Positions 1 through 6,731 of a DNA stretch of 6,811 nt are shown here, piece by piece. Location of the stretch: NCBI GenBank assembly GCA_900544525.1, contig UQVN01000186.1, positions 1 through 6,811 on the forward strand, given 5' to 3'. Position 1 is the first letter of the stretch. Every line of letters begins with the position of its first letter. Both the position numbers and the translations under genes were made by a program. Source of the stretch: an uncultured Eubacteriales bacterium (GTDB lineage Bacteria; Bacillota; Clostridia; Lachnospirales; Lachnospiraceae). The notes under the pieces are model-generated. The model saw only the letters and a program-made list of their open reading frames with translations, was not told the DNA's origin and searched no databases.

Positions 1-70
1 ATATTTTTGTTACACTAAATGACAGAGGTCTTTCTAAATATTTCATTATTTATTTTATCTCATTATTCTA

Positions 71-77
71 AAGGAGG
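71..77 (+). promoter_or_regulatory. Ribosome binding site of the pyrophosphatase gene
   Basis: The sequence AAGGAGG lies 8 bases upstream of the ATG at 86-88. This is an almost perfect anti-16S match at ideal spacing, and it fixes the start codon. The rest of the 85-base leader is AT-rich and shows no convincing promoter, so the promoter may lie to the left of the window. Confidence 0.9.
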
Positions 78-85
78 GAAACAAT

Positions 86-2089
86 ATGGAGAACTTGTTA
101 ATTCTAGTTCCAGTCATTGGTATTATTGGTTTACTAATGGCATTTTGGCTTTATAGCTTTATCAGCAAACAAGATTCTGGAAATGACAAAATGAAGGAAA
201 TTTGTCAAGCCATTTCTGAAGGTGCTCATGCCTTTTTATTTGCTGAATATAAAGTCCTTGTAATCTTTGTTATTGTAGTCTTTTTTGTAATTGGTCTTGC
301 AATTGGGGAGAACAGTTGGGTTACAGCTATTTGCTTTTTAGTTGGTAGTCTTTTCTCCACATTGGCAGGATACTTAGGTATGAGTGCTGCTACAAAAGCC
401 AATGCTCGTACTGCTGCCGCTGCCAAAGATTTTGGTATGGCAAAAGCATTATCCATCGCTTTTTCTGGTGGTAGTGTTATGGGGTTTGCTGTAGTTGGTC
501 TTGGTTTATTTGGTGTTAGTGCTATCTATTTCATCACAAGAGATGCGGATATTCTTTTTGGTTTCAGCTTAGGAGCTTCTTCCATTGCTCTTTTTGCCAG
601 AGTTGGTGGTGGTATTTATACAAAAGCTGCTGACGTTGGTGCTGACTTAGTTGGTAAGGTAGAAGCTGGTATTCCAGAAGATGATCCTCGTAACCCTGCA
701 GTTATCGCTGATAACGTAGGTGACAATGTTGGTGACGTAGCAGGTATGGGCGCTGACTTATTCGAATCTTATGTTGGTTCTATTATTTCTTCTTTAACGC
801 TCGGATTTGCTGCTTATAATGCAAATGGTATTTTATTCCCATTATTCCTTTCTGGGGCTGGTATTTTAGCATCCATTGTAGGGGCACTTGTTGTACGCTC
901 TTCCAAAGGAACCAATCCACATAAAACATTAAACTTAGGACAATACACTGCTACTGCTATTGTGATCATCCTTGCTCTTATTTTAAGTAAAAATCTCTTT
1001 GGCAACTTCAATGGTGCTTTTGCTATTATCGCAGGTCTTATCGTTGGTGTTTTAATCGGCGCAATTACAGAGGTTTACACATCAAGCGATTATAACTCTG
1101 TTAAAAAGATTGCTCAGCAATCAGAAACGAGTTCTGCTACAACGATTATCAGTGGTCTTGCCGTTGGAATGATCTCTACAGCAATTCCAATTCTTCTCGT
1201 TTGTGTTGGTATTTTCGTATCCCACCAATTAATGGGATTATATGGTATCGCACTTGCAGCCGTTGGTATGTTATCTACAACTGGTATCACAGTAGCCATT
1301 GACGCTTATGGTCCAGTTGCTGACAACGCTGGTGGTATTGCAGAAATGGCAGGACTTGACGACTCTGTCCGTGAAATCACAGATAAACTGGACTCTGTTG
1401 GTAATACAACTGCTGCTATTGGTAAAGGATTTGCCATCGGTTCTGCCGCTTTAACAGCATTAGCTTTATTTGTATCTTATGCACAGGCAGTTAACTTAGA
1501 AACCATCGATATTCTTGATGCAACTGTTATTATTGGTGTCTTTATCGGCGGTATGCTCACTTTCTTATTCTCTGCTATGACAATGGAATCTGTAGCAAAA
1601 GCAGCTTATAAGATGATCGAAGAAGTTCGTAGACAGTTTAAAGAAAAGCCAGGAATCTTAAAAGGAACGGAAAAACCAGATTATAAAACTTGTGTTTCCA
1701 TTTCTACTGTAGCCGCACTTCATGAAATGTATCTACCAGGAATTATGGCAGTACTTGCTCCAATTATCGTTGGTCTTTTATTAGGTCCTGCAGCACTTGG
1801 TGGACTATTAGTTGGTTCCTTATTAACAGGTGTATTAATGGCTATTTTTATGGCCAATGCAGGTGGCGCTTGGGATAATGCAAAAAAATACATAGAGGAA
1901 GGAAATCATGGTGGTAAAGGCAGTGATGCCCATAAAGCTGCTGTTGTTGGTGATACAGTAGGCGATCCATTCAAAGATACCTCTGGTCCATCCATTAATA
2001 TTTTGATTAAATTAATGACCATTGTCTCTTTAGTATTCGCACCATTATTCGTTCAATTCGGTGGTATTTTATTAAACTTTATGAAATGA
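86..2089 (+). CDS. hppA: Membrane-bound K+-dependent ion-translocating pyrophosphatase (probably Na+-pumping)
   Basis: This integral membrane enzyme hydrolyses pyrophosphate and uses the energy to pump Na+ and/or H+ out of the cytoplasm. The 667-residue length and the many hydrophobic segments fit the family's usual 16-helix fold. The catalytic core is clear: GGGIYTKAADVGADLVGKVE (174-193), an acidic loop ending in the Asp-rich DNVGDNVGD (209-217), and a C-terminal DAHKAAVVGDTVGDPFKDTS (614-633), which together hold the Mg-pyrophosphate ligands. The segment GNTTAAIGKG (439-448) has Ala443 and Gly446. K+-independent members carry Lys at the first of these positions, so this one is predicted to need K+. 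Glu227 in GADLFESYVGS sits where Na+-transporting members such as the Thermotoga maritima enzyme carry their gate glutamate. That favours Na+ transport, though some H+ pumps share it. The gene appears monocistronic: it is followed within 10 bases by a terminator hairpin, and its right-hand neighbours are on the other strand. The family assignment is very secure. The ion specificity is inferred. Confidence 0.97.
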   Translation: MENLLILVPVIGIIGLLMAFWLYSFISKQDSGNDKMKEICQAISEGAHAFLFAEYKVLVIFVIVVFFVIGLAIGENSWVTAICFLVGSLFSTLAGYLGMSAATKANARTAAAAKDFGMAKALSIAFSGGSVMGFAVVGLGLFGVSAIYFITRDADILFGFSLGASSIALFARVGGGIYTKAADVGADLVGKVEAGIPEDDPRNPAVIADNVGDNVGDVAGMGADLFESYVGSIISSLTLGFAAYNANGILFPLFLSGAGILASIVGALVVRSSKGTNPHKTLNLGQYTATAIVIILALILSKNLFGNFNGAFAIIAGLIVGVLIGAITEVYTSSDYNSVKKIAQQSETSSATTIISGLAVGMISTAIPILLVCVGIFVSHQLMGLYGIALAAVGMLSTTGITVAIDAYGPVADNAGGIAEMAGLDDSVREITDKLDSVGNTTAAIGKGFAIGSAALTALALFVSYAQAVNLETIDILDATVIIGVFIGGMLTFLFSAMTMESVAKAAYKMIEEVRRQFKEKPGILKGTEKPDYKTCVSISTVAALHEMYLPGIMAVLAPIIVGLLLGPAALGGLLVGSLLTGVLMAIFMANAGGAWDNAKKYIEEGNHGGKGSDAHKAAVVGDTVGDPFKDTSGPSINILIKLMTIVSLVFAPLFVQFGGILLNFMK

Positions 2090-2090
2090 T

Positions 2091-2147
2091 AAAAAAGGAG
2101 CTGTCTCTTTCACGATTCAAAAATCGTAAAGACACAGCTCCCTTTTT
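2091..2147. terminator. Bidirectional intrinsic terminator between convergent units
   Basis: The arms GGAGCTGTCTCTTT (2097-2110) and AAAGACACAGCTCC (2128-2141) pair over 14 positions with one C-C mismatch. The stem continues, after one bulged base, as ACGATT (2112-2117) with AATCGT (2122-2127), closing a 4-base loop. It is flanked by six A (2091-2096) and five T (2143-2147), so each strand has a T-run after the hairpin. It starts 7 bases after the hppA stop codon and lies about 70 bases past the stop of the minus-strand ABC ATPase gene. It can therefore end transcription from both sides. The structure is read directly from the sequence, and the bidirectional use is inferred. Confidence 0.92.
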
Positions 2148-2215
2148 GACCTTTTTATCCCCTTCCTTTTTTCTTTAATAATTCACAATAGCTTAAGAAA
2201 AGAAAAACAATGTTT

Positions 2216-2986
2216 TTAAATACAAAATTCTGGATTTTGTTCCACGACTTCGAAGAAATGAGATAAAATTTGATTTTTGTACCAAGCAAAGTCAGCACTT
2301 CCTCTATTTCTCCTTTCCCCTAATTCAATTTTTATAATCTTCTTGATCCTTCCAGGATGAGCATCTAAAATCATAACTCGTGTAGCTAAATATACGGCTT
2401 CTTCAATATCATGAGTTACCATAATCATAGTTGTTTTTTGCTGACTTCGAATCTTTAGTAGCTCTTCTTGTAATATCATTTTTGTCATAGCATCTAACGC
2501 TCCAAAAGGTTCATCTAGTAGCAACACCTTTGGATTTGTGGCTAAAGAACGAGCAATCGCTGCTCGTTGAGACATACCACCCGATAGTTGACTTGGATAA
2601 GCCTTTTTAAAATTTGTTAATTTTACCATAGATAAATATTTATCCACAATCTTGTCTTTTTCTTGTTTTGTTTTTCCATGTAAACCTAATTGTATATTTT
2701 TCTCAATTGTCATCCAAGGAAATAACCGATGTTCTTGAAAAATCATACTTCTATCAAAAGAAGGACCTTTAATTTCTTTTCCATCTAAAAAACAAGCACC
2801 ACTATCTTGTTCTTCAAGCCCTGCAATAATTTTTAATAATGTACTTTTCCCACATCCACTATGTCCAACAATTACTAAAAACTCTCCATCTTCTACGGTT
2901 AATTGAATATCTTCTAATACTTTTATTTCTTTTCCATCCACTTGGAAACTTTTATAAATATGATCAACCTTTAATTTTTCACTCAT
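2216..2986 (-). CDS. ABC transporter ATP-binding protein, SsuB/TauB type
   Basis: This is the cytoplasmic ATPase that powers the importer encoded with it. All nucleotide-binding motifs are intact in the 256 residues: Walker A GHSGCGKST (41-49), Q-loop Gln84 in IFQEHRLFPW, signature LSGGMSQ (134-140), Walker B VLLLDEP (154-160), D-loop GALD (162-165) and switch His192 in VTHDIEEA. The IFQEHRLFPW and THDIEEAVYLATRV segments are typical of the nitrate/sulfonate/taurine importer ATPases. The ATG overlaps the end of the permease gene by 8 bases, so the two are probably translationally coupled. It has its own binding site, AAAGGTGG (2993-3000), 6 bases upstream. It is the last gene of the five-gene unit. 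The class is secure. The substrate (sulfonate, sulfate ester, or another compound used by this family such as nitrate or a thiamine precursor) cannot be read from the ATPase and is inferred from context. Confidence 0.95.
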   Translation of the reverse strand: MSEKLKVDHIYKSFQVDGKEIKVLEDIQLTVEDGEFLVIVGHSGCGKSTLLKIIAGLEEQDSGACFLDGKEIKGPSFDRSMIFQEHRLFPWMTIEKNIQLGLHGKTKQEKDKIVDKYLSMVKLTNFKKAYPSQLSGGMSQRAAIARSLATNPKVLLLDEPFGALDAMTKMILQEELLKIRSQQKTTMIMVTHDIEEAVYLATRVMILDAHPGRIKKIIKIELGERRNRGSADFAWYKNQILSHFFEVVEQNPEFCI

Positions 2987-3743
2987 TTTTCCCCACCTTT
3001 TGTTCCCACGGCATACAAATTTTCGCTAATTTTGACAATCCAAAGTCCATAAAGGCACCTAAGATTGCAATACTAAACATTCCACAAAATACAATTGGAT
3101 ACTGCATAAGACTTCGCGCATCATTCATCCGAAATCCAATTCCAGAACGAGCAGCAATCATCTCCGCTCCTACTACTGCCATCCACGAAATACTAAGTCC
3201 TAATTTTAGCCCCACAAAAATAGAAGGAATTGCAGATGGAAAATAAACCTTTGTAAACATTTGCCACCGACTTAAATGATACATTTTTCCTACTTCAATT
3301 AATTTTTGATCGGTTCGGCTAATTCCGCTCATTGTATTAATGAGAATAGGAAAATAGGCACCTAGAAAAATAACTGCTACTTTCGATCCTTCTCCAATTC
3401 CAAACCAGATCACAAGAAGTGGTATCCAAGCCATAATAGGAACTTGCCGAATTGCTGTTAATGTTCCTAGAAAAAGGTTATGAACCCTAGAATCAATTCC
3501 CATAAAAACTCCAAGTGCCCCTCCACATAAAACCGCTAAGGCATAACCTTTTATAACTCTTAAAAGACTAATTCCCAAATCACTTAATAAAGTTCCATCC
3601 CGTACTTGTTCTATAAATGCTTCTAGGACGCTTGGAATCGTAGGTAACACAAGTGTAGATACTATATGATTTGCTGTTACGATATACCAAAGTACCAGAA
3701 TGAGTATTGGTACTATGCTTTTTAATTTAATGTTTCCCTTCAT
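2979..3743 (-). CDS. ABC transporter permease, SsuC/TauC type
   Basis: This is the membrane-spanning subunit of the importer, 254 residues long, the usual size for SsuC/TauC proteins. It has about six hydrophobic segments, roughly at 9-24, 63-83, 101-116, 119-138, 183-196 and 215-236. The cytoplasmic coupling loop (EAA-type, about 149-180) contains IEVGKMYHLSRWQMFTKVYF followed by P-x-x-x-P, the motif that docks on the ATPase. The N-terminal LVLPTIPSVLEAF is also typical of this family. The start is set by AAGGAAGGAG (3751-3760), 7 bases before the ATG. That ATG lies inside the end of the binding-protein gene (17-base overlap), and the gene's own end overlaps the ATPase start. The tight packing indicates one complex. 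The family is certain, and the transported compound is inferred from neighbours. Confidence 0.95.
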   Translation of the reverse strand: MKGNIKLKSIVPILILVLWYIVTANHIVSTLVLPTIPSVLEAFIEQVRDGTLLSDLGISLLRVIKGYALAVLCGGALGVFMGIDSRVHNLFLGTLTAIRQVPIMAWIPLLVIWFGIGEGSKVAVIFLGAYFPILINTMSGISRTDQKLIEVGKMYHLSRWQMFTKVYFPSAIPSIFVGLKLGLSISWMAVVGAEMIAARSGIGFRMNDARSLMQYPIVFCGMFSIAILGAFMDFGLSKLAKICMPWEQKVGKNE

Positions 3744-4791
3744 TTTGATACTCCTTCCTTGCCTGAATGAAAAAAGAAGGCTCTACCCAGTCTTTCCAAA
3801 CAATTTCATGAAAAATTAATTTTTCTTTTCTTAAAGTTTCTTGTATTTTCTCTAAAGAGGATAAATAATTTTCTTCTAAATTTACTGGATATCCAGTTTC
3901 TACATTATTTGGCGCAGTTGCTCGGATCACCTCCAAAGGGTTTCCAGATTTTTCAGCTGCCAAATGGTTAAAAGCATCCTCATCTTTTGCAATTTCATCC
4001 TTTGCTCTTAATAAGGCTTTTAAAATTCCAATTGTAACCTCTTCTTTTTGTTCTATAACTTCACTTCTTCCAATGAATACAGTCGGCTCATAAAAGTCTT
4101 CTTCATCTTGGTCATGTCCGCTATGTAAAACCGTAACAATACCTTCTTTTACCAGTTGCTCTTCCTGTCCTGCCATCACAACCGCTGCATCTACACTTCC
4201 TGCTGCTAAGGCTGATAATCCATCTGAAAGAGTCATATTATATGCCTCTACTCTATCAAAATTAAGCTCTCCTTGTTTTAATACAGAAATCAAATATAAA
4301 TGGGGAGAGGCCCCTCTTATATAAGCAATCTTTTTTCCTTCTAGATCTTGTAATGATCCAATGTTGGAATCATTGCGAACTACTAAATGCCAACTACAAT
4401 TATATCCAGTTATTGCTAATAGCTTTGTATCTATTCCATTGGATTTTCCCAAAATCCCAGCCATTCCTGCATAGACAACATAATCTATCTCTTTTGAAAT
4501 AAGAGCCTCATGAATGGCTGGAGCCGCTCCTGGAAAAGGCTCTAAGACAGCTTCATAGCCAAGTGGCTCTAAGTATTGTTTTAAATACCCTTTTACATCT
4601 GCTTCTCCAAGAACTCCCCCTGCAAAATCACTTCCTCCTGCTGGGAAACCAATGAACACCTGTTGCAATTTTTTTGTCTTTCCATTACTGATTGCCTCTT
4701 TTGCAATTGCTTCCTTCCCACATCCAGACAAACTTTCTAGCAACAAAGCTAATACTGTAAAAACAAGTAGTAAACTTTTCTTTCTTCGCAT
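3727..4791 (-). CDS. Substrate-binding lipoprotein of the SsuA/TauA/NMT1-like class
   Basis: This is the extracytoplasmic receptor of the importer, tethered to the outer face of the membrane. The N-terminus has the positive charges MRRKK, a hydrophobic stretch, and the lipobox LSGC with Cys24 as the lipidation site. The body looks like a type 2 periplasmic-binding fold of the nitrate/sulfonate/taurine group: SLQDLEGKKIAYIRG (146-160), GLSALAAGSVDAAVV (191-205), and a helix-rich end around EEVTIGILKALLRAKDEIAK (250-269). At 354 residues it is slightly longer than many relatives. The segment QVFIGFPAGGSDFAGGV (44-60) may form the ligand-pocket entrance, but this is a guess. The start codon is the only one before an in-frame stop. 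Its best binding site, GAGGGG, is about 13 bases upstream, which is rather far. It begins 28 bases after the arylsulfotransferase-like gene and overlaps the permease gene. The ligand is unknown, and an organosulfur compound is inferred from context. Confidence 0.9.
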   Translation of the reverse strand: MRRKKSLLLVFTVLALLLESLSGCGKEAIAKEAISNGKTKKLQQVFIGFPAGGSDFAGGVLGEADVKGYLKQYLEPLGYEAVLEPFPGAAPAIHEALISKEIDYVVYAGMAGILGKSNGIDTKLLAITGYNCSWHLVVRNDSNIGSLQDLEGKKIAYIRGASPHLYLISVLKQGELNFDRVEAYNMTLSDGLSALAAGSVDAAVVMAGQEEQLVKEGIVTVLHSGHDQDEEDFYEPTVFIGRSEVIEQKEEVTIGILKALLRAKDEIAKDEDAFNHLAAEKSGNPLEVIRATAPNNVETGYPVNLEENYLSSLEKIQETLRKEKLIFHEIVWKDWVEPSFFIQARKEYQNEGKH

Positions 4792-4819
4792 AGACTTTTT
4801 CTTTCCCCTCTTCCCTCAA

Positions 4820-6304
4820 TTATAAGTCAGACGTCTTTACAGTTGTCATACAAAAATTAATCTCCTCTTCTCCTTCCTCTTCTTCTTTTCCTCCAGTAAA
4901 AATTCTCTTATTTGGATCGACTCCATCTATGTAGGTTATTTTTCCTGTACCTTCTCCTTTCGAAGCACCCTCTACACGAAATGTCTCAATGGAAAGCGGT
5001 AAAATGGATTGCTCTTCTTGATGTTTTGCTTGTGGTATCCATTCATAAGGAACTCGATACGCCCGATAAATCATATTAGAATAATACTTTTTGCCGAGTA
5101 CATTAAAATATGGATTGATATACTCCCAAACAATTTCATGATCCTTTGTCACTTCAATTAGTCTTCCATCGGAACCTTCTGTAATCAATGTATTTCCATT
5201 TGGTAGACGCTGTGCAGAAGAAATGTAAGAGGAATAAAATTTGGAACCATCTGAAAATGGAAGAAAGCCAGCCTCTAACGGTGTATACTGCCATGTAATT
5301 TCCAAGGTAATTGGATGAATTTGAAGCACTCTTGAATAATCTCTTGTCGCATTGTTAACCCCATGTTCGGATGCTGGATTTACTGCACCATATCCTCCTG
5401 CACCACCATTGTCAAATACAAGAAATTCCCCTTCTCCTGGTAAGCCTTTTGGAATTAAATGAAAATGATGCTGTCCAATAATCCATCCTAATTTTTTTGT
5501 CTTTTCATTTTCATTAAAATCTGGTCCTAGTTTCCAAACAATTTCTCCTGTTTTTTTACTAATAATACCTAGAATATTCGCATTTCTTGAATCAAATATA
5601 ATATTATCTGGCGCAAATCGTTCGTCACCATTATCATACCATTTATTTTCTCCCAAGGTTGAAATACTATTGATATGAAGCCAATCTCCTCCTGCTTCTC
5701 CACGAAGAGATGGATCTCGAAAGAGTACATTCTTTGCTGTTTCATCAAATCCGAACTCTTCAAAATGTTCATTGGCGCGCCATTCCCACACAATCTCTCC
5801 TTCCCAATTCACTTCAATAATTTTATCATCAATTAATTCTTTATCCGATATTTTATGATTAAATACATTTTCATGGGTTAAAATTAAGGTATTCCCCTCT
5901 AAACTTTTTGGTGTTTGACTTGGTGAATAGTAGCCAGTTGGTGAACCTTCTCTTTGAAAATCATGATGTTGTCTTGCTTGATACTCTGGCTCTCTTCCAG
6001 CATCTGCAACAAATTCATTTCGATCAAACTTCCAAACAATATTTCCATCATAGTCCACCTGTACTAAATTTTTTTGATCCTGATATGCTCTTTTTCCAGC
6101 TCTTGTTCCTGTATTTCCCAATACATATCCACCAGGCAAAATTTTATTTGGAAATCCCCCAAGTCCTGCCCATAAATTGATTTCATTTCCATTCATATCA
6201 AGCAGTAGCGCTCCTTTTGCTGATGGATAAATTGTATACCCGTTATATGCCTTTTCTTTGTTATAAATAGTAACTCCTGTTGGATAAATGCTTGGATAAC
6301 CCAT
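4820..6304 (-). CDS. Arylsulfotransferase-family (ASST) six-bladed propeller protein
   Basis: The protein resembles the PAPS-independent aryl-sulfate sulfotransferases, which move a sulfuryl group from a phenolic sulfate ester to another phenol through a histidine intermediate. It starts MGYPSIYPTGVTIY, as I recall for anaerobe relatives. Six blade-like repeats of the form (D/E)G-x-I-V-W are visible: MNGNEINLW (37-45), YDGNIVWKF (85-93), WEGEIVWEW (167-175), KTGEIVWKL (251-259), TLEITWQY (333-340) and DHEIVWEY (388-395). Candidate active-site elements are HHDF (113-116), DWLHINS (207-213), GQHHFH (277-282) and SSAQRLPNGNT (362-372). I chose the ATG at 6304 (494 residues) because GAGG lies 7 bases upstream. 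A GTG at 6328 would add 8 residues but has a poor binding site. There is no signal peptide with either start, so the protein looks cytoplasmic, unlike Gram-negative AssT. It has a single cysteine (485), in an acidic C-terminal tail. It is encoded between the thioredoxin-like and importer genes. The family call is strong; substrate and activity are inferred. Confidence 0.88.
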   Translation of the reverse strand: MGYPSIYPTGVTIYNKEKAYNGYTIYPSAKGALLLDMNGNEINLWAGLGGFPNKILPGGYVLGNTGTRAGKRAYQDQKNLVQVDYDGNIVWKFDRNEFVADAGREPEYQARQHHDFQREGSPTGYYSPSQTPKSLEGNTLILTHENVFNHKISDKELIDDKIIEVNWEGEIVWEWRANEHFEEFGFDETAKNVLFRDPSLRGEAGGDWLHINSISTLGENKWYDNGDERFAPDNIIFDSRNANILGIISKKTGEIVWKLGPDFNENEKTKKLGWIIGQHHFHLIPKGLPGEGEFLVFDNGGAGGYGAVNPASEHGVNNATRDYSRVLQIHPITLEITWQYTPLEAGFLPFSDGSKFYSSYISSAQRLPNGNTLITEGSDGRLIEVTKDHEIVWEYINPYFNVLGKKYYSNMIYRAYRVPYEWIPQAKHQEEQSILPLSIETFRVEGASKGEGTGKITYIDGVDPNKRIFTGGKEEEEGEEEINFCMTTVKTSDL

Positions 6305-6307
6305 ATA

Positions 6308-6318
6308 CTTTCCTCTCT
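6308..6318 (-). promoter_or_regulatory. Ribosome binding site deciding the arylsulfotransferase-like start
   Basis: On the minus strand AGAGAGGAAAG precedes the ATG at 6302-6304, with the GAGG core 7 bases away. The in-frame GTG at 6326-6328 has only AGGAA more than 12 bases upstream. The ATG start also places the family-typical MGYPSIYPTG at the N-terminus. The downstream start is therefore preferred. Confidence 0.75.
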
Positions 6319-6370
6319 TTCTTAACACTTTTCTTGTTATTTGTTCCTAATTTTTTATTGTTTCTTTTTC

Positions 6371-6679
6371 CTACAAACGATGAATCATTTGATCAATAAC
6401 TTCTGGATAAGTTTCTCCCACTACTTTTTGCTTTAACTCCCCTTTCTTAAAAAATAAAAGTGTCGGAACTGACATCACTTGAAATTTTTGTGCAAACATC
6501 AAACATTCTGTCACGTCTACGATTCCAAATTTTACTTCTTCTTTCCATTTTGCAGCAGATTGTTCTAACATCTGTTGAATGTTTTTACAATGGGCACATT
6601 GTGGTGTAAAACATTCTACCACTACCCGTTCTTGCTCTAAAAGCTCATTGAGTTTTTGCTCATTCATACGTTCTAACAT
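6371..6679 (-). CDS. Thioredoxin-like protein with a CAHC active site
   Basis: This small, probably cytoplasmic thiol-disulfide protein has 102 residues, close to a normal thioredoxin. The active site is Cys28-Ala29-His30-Cys31 in FTPQCAHCKN. The cis-proline is Pro72 in VMSVPTLLFFKKGE, followed by the usual end strand and helix (VVGETYPEVIDQMI). It departs from classical thioredoxin (WCGPC): the tryptophan before the first cysteine is Gln, and the inner dipeptide is Ala-His. A histidine before the second cysteine recalls DsbA (CPHC), where it makes the protein more oxidising. Extra cysteines occur at 23 and 59. There is no signal peptide. The start is fixed by AGGAGG (6686-6691), 6 bases upstream of the ATG. 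It is the first gene of the operon, about 66 bases before the arylsulfotransferase-like gene. The fold is certain. The partner, and whether it reduces or oxidises, is unknown. Confidence 0.93.
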   Translation of the reverse strand: MLERMNEQKLNELLEQERVVVECFTPQCAHCKNIQQMLEQSAAKWKEEVKFGIVDVTECLMFAQKFQVMSVPTLLFFKKGELKQKVVGETYPEVIDQMIHRL

Positions 6680-6685
6680 ATTAGC

Positions 6686-6691
6686 CCTCCT
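6686..6691 (-). promoter_or_regulatory. Ribosome binding site of the thioredoxin-like gene
   Basis: A perfect AGGAGG lies 6 bases upstream of the ATG at 6677-6679. It selects this start over a second in-frame ATG four codons later. Part of it can pair with an upstream leader segment (see the leader entry). Confidence 0.88.
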
Positions 6692-6722
6692 ATTTTTAAC
6701 TCCGACTATTTTACTAGGAGTT
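6687..6722 (-). other. 5' leader with two mutually exclusive hairpins
   Basis: In the transcript, AACUCC (6717-6722) can pair with GGAGUU (6698-6703), closing a 13-base loop. Alternatively, the overlapping CUCCUA (6715-6720) can pair with UAGGAG (6687-6692), which covers most of the ribosome binding site. The two pairings share CUCC and cannot form together. Each is only 6 base pairs. The complementarity is real, but regulatory use is speculative. Confidence 0.25.
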
Positions 6723-6731
6723 TTTCACAAA

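Noticed and set aside
19..49. Possible promoter before hppA (ATGACA at 19-24 and CATTAT at 44-49)
   Set aside because: The spacer is 19 bases and the -10 matches only four of six positions in very AT-rich DNA. It is too weak to report, and the real promoter may lie upstream of the window.
2205..2217. Small AT-rich hairpin at the end of the ABC ATPase gene (AAAAAC, AAT, GTTTTT)
   Set aside because: The stem is six pairs, five of them A-T, and overlaps the stop codon. The strong hairpin at 2097-2141 is a much better terminator.
2839..3246. Plus-strand open frame of 135 codons across the ATPase and permease genes
   Set aside because: It lies opposite two well-supported genes, has no family resemblance, and lacks a good ribosome binding site. 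It is a shadow frame.
4871..4911. Suspected frameshift at the acidic KEEEEGEEE tail of the arylsulfotransferase-like protein
   Set aside because: The frame stays open to a normal stop, followed at ordinary operon spacing by the next gene. Nothing shows a disrupted downstream continuation in another frame.
5908..6180. Plus-strand open frame of 90 codons inside the arylsulfotransferase-like gene
   Set aside because: It is antisense to a conserved protein with clear motifs. Its Phe- and Leu-rich translation is what an AT-rich complement gives.
6305..6328. GTG start giving an 8-residue longer arylsulfotransferase-like protein
   Set aside because: The binding site is poorly placed, and the ATG at 6304 has a good one and fits the family N-terminus. 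It remains possible, but less likely.
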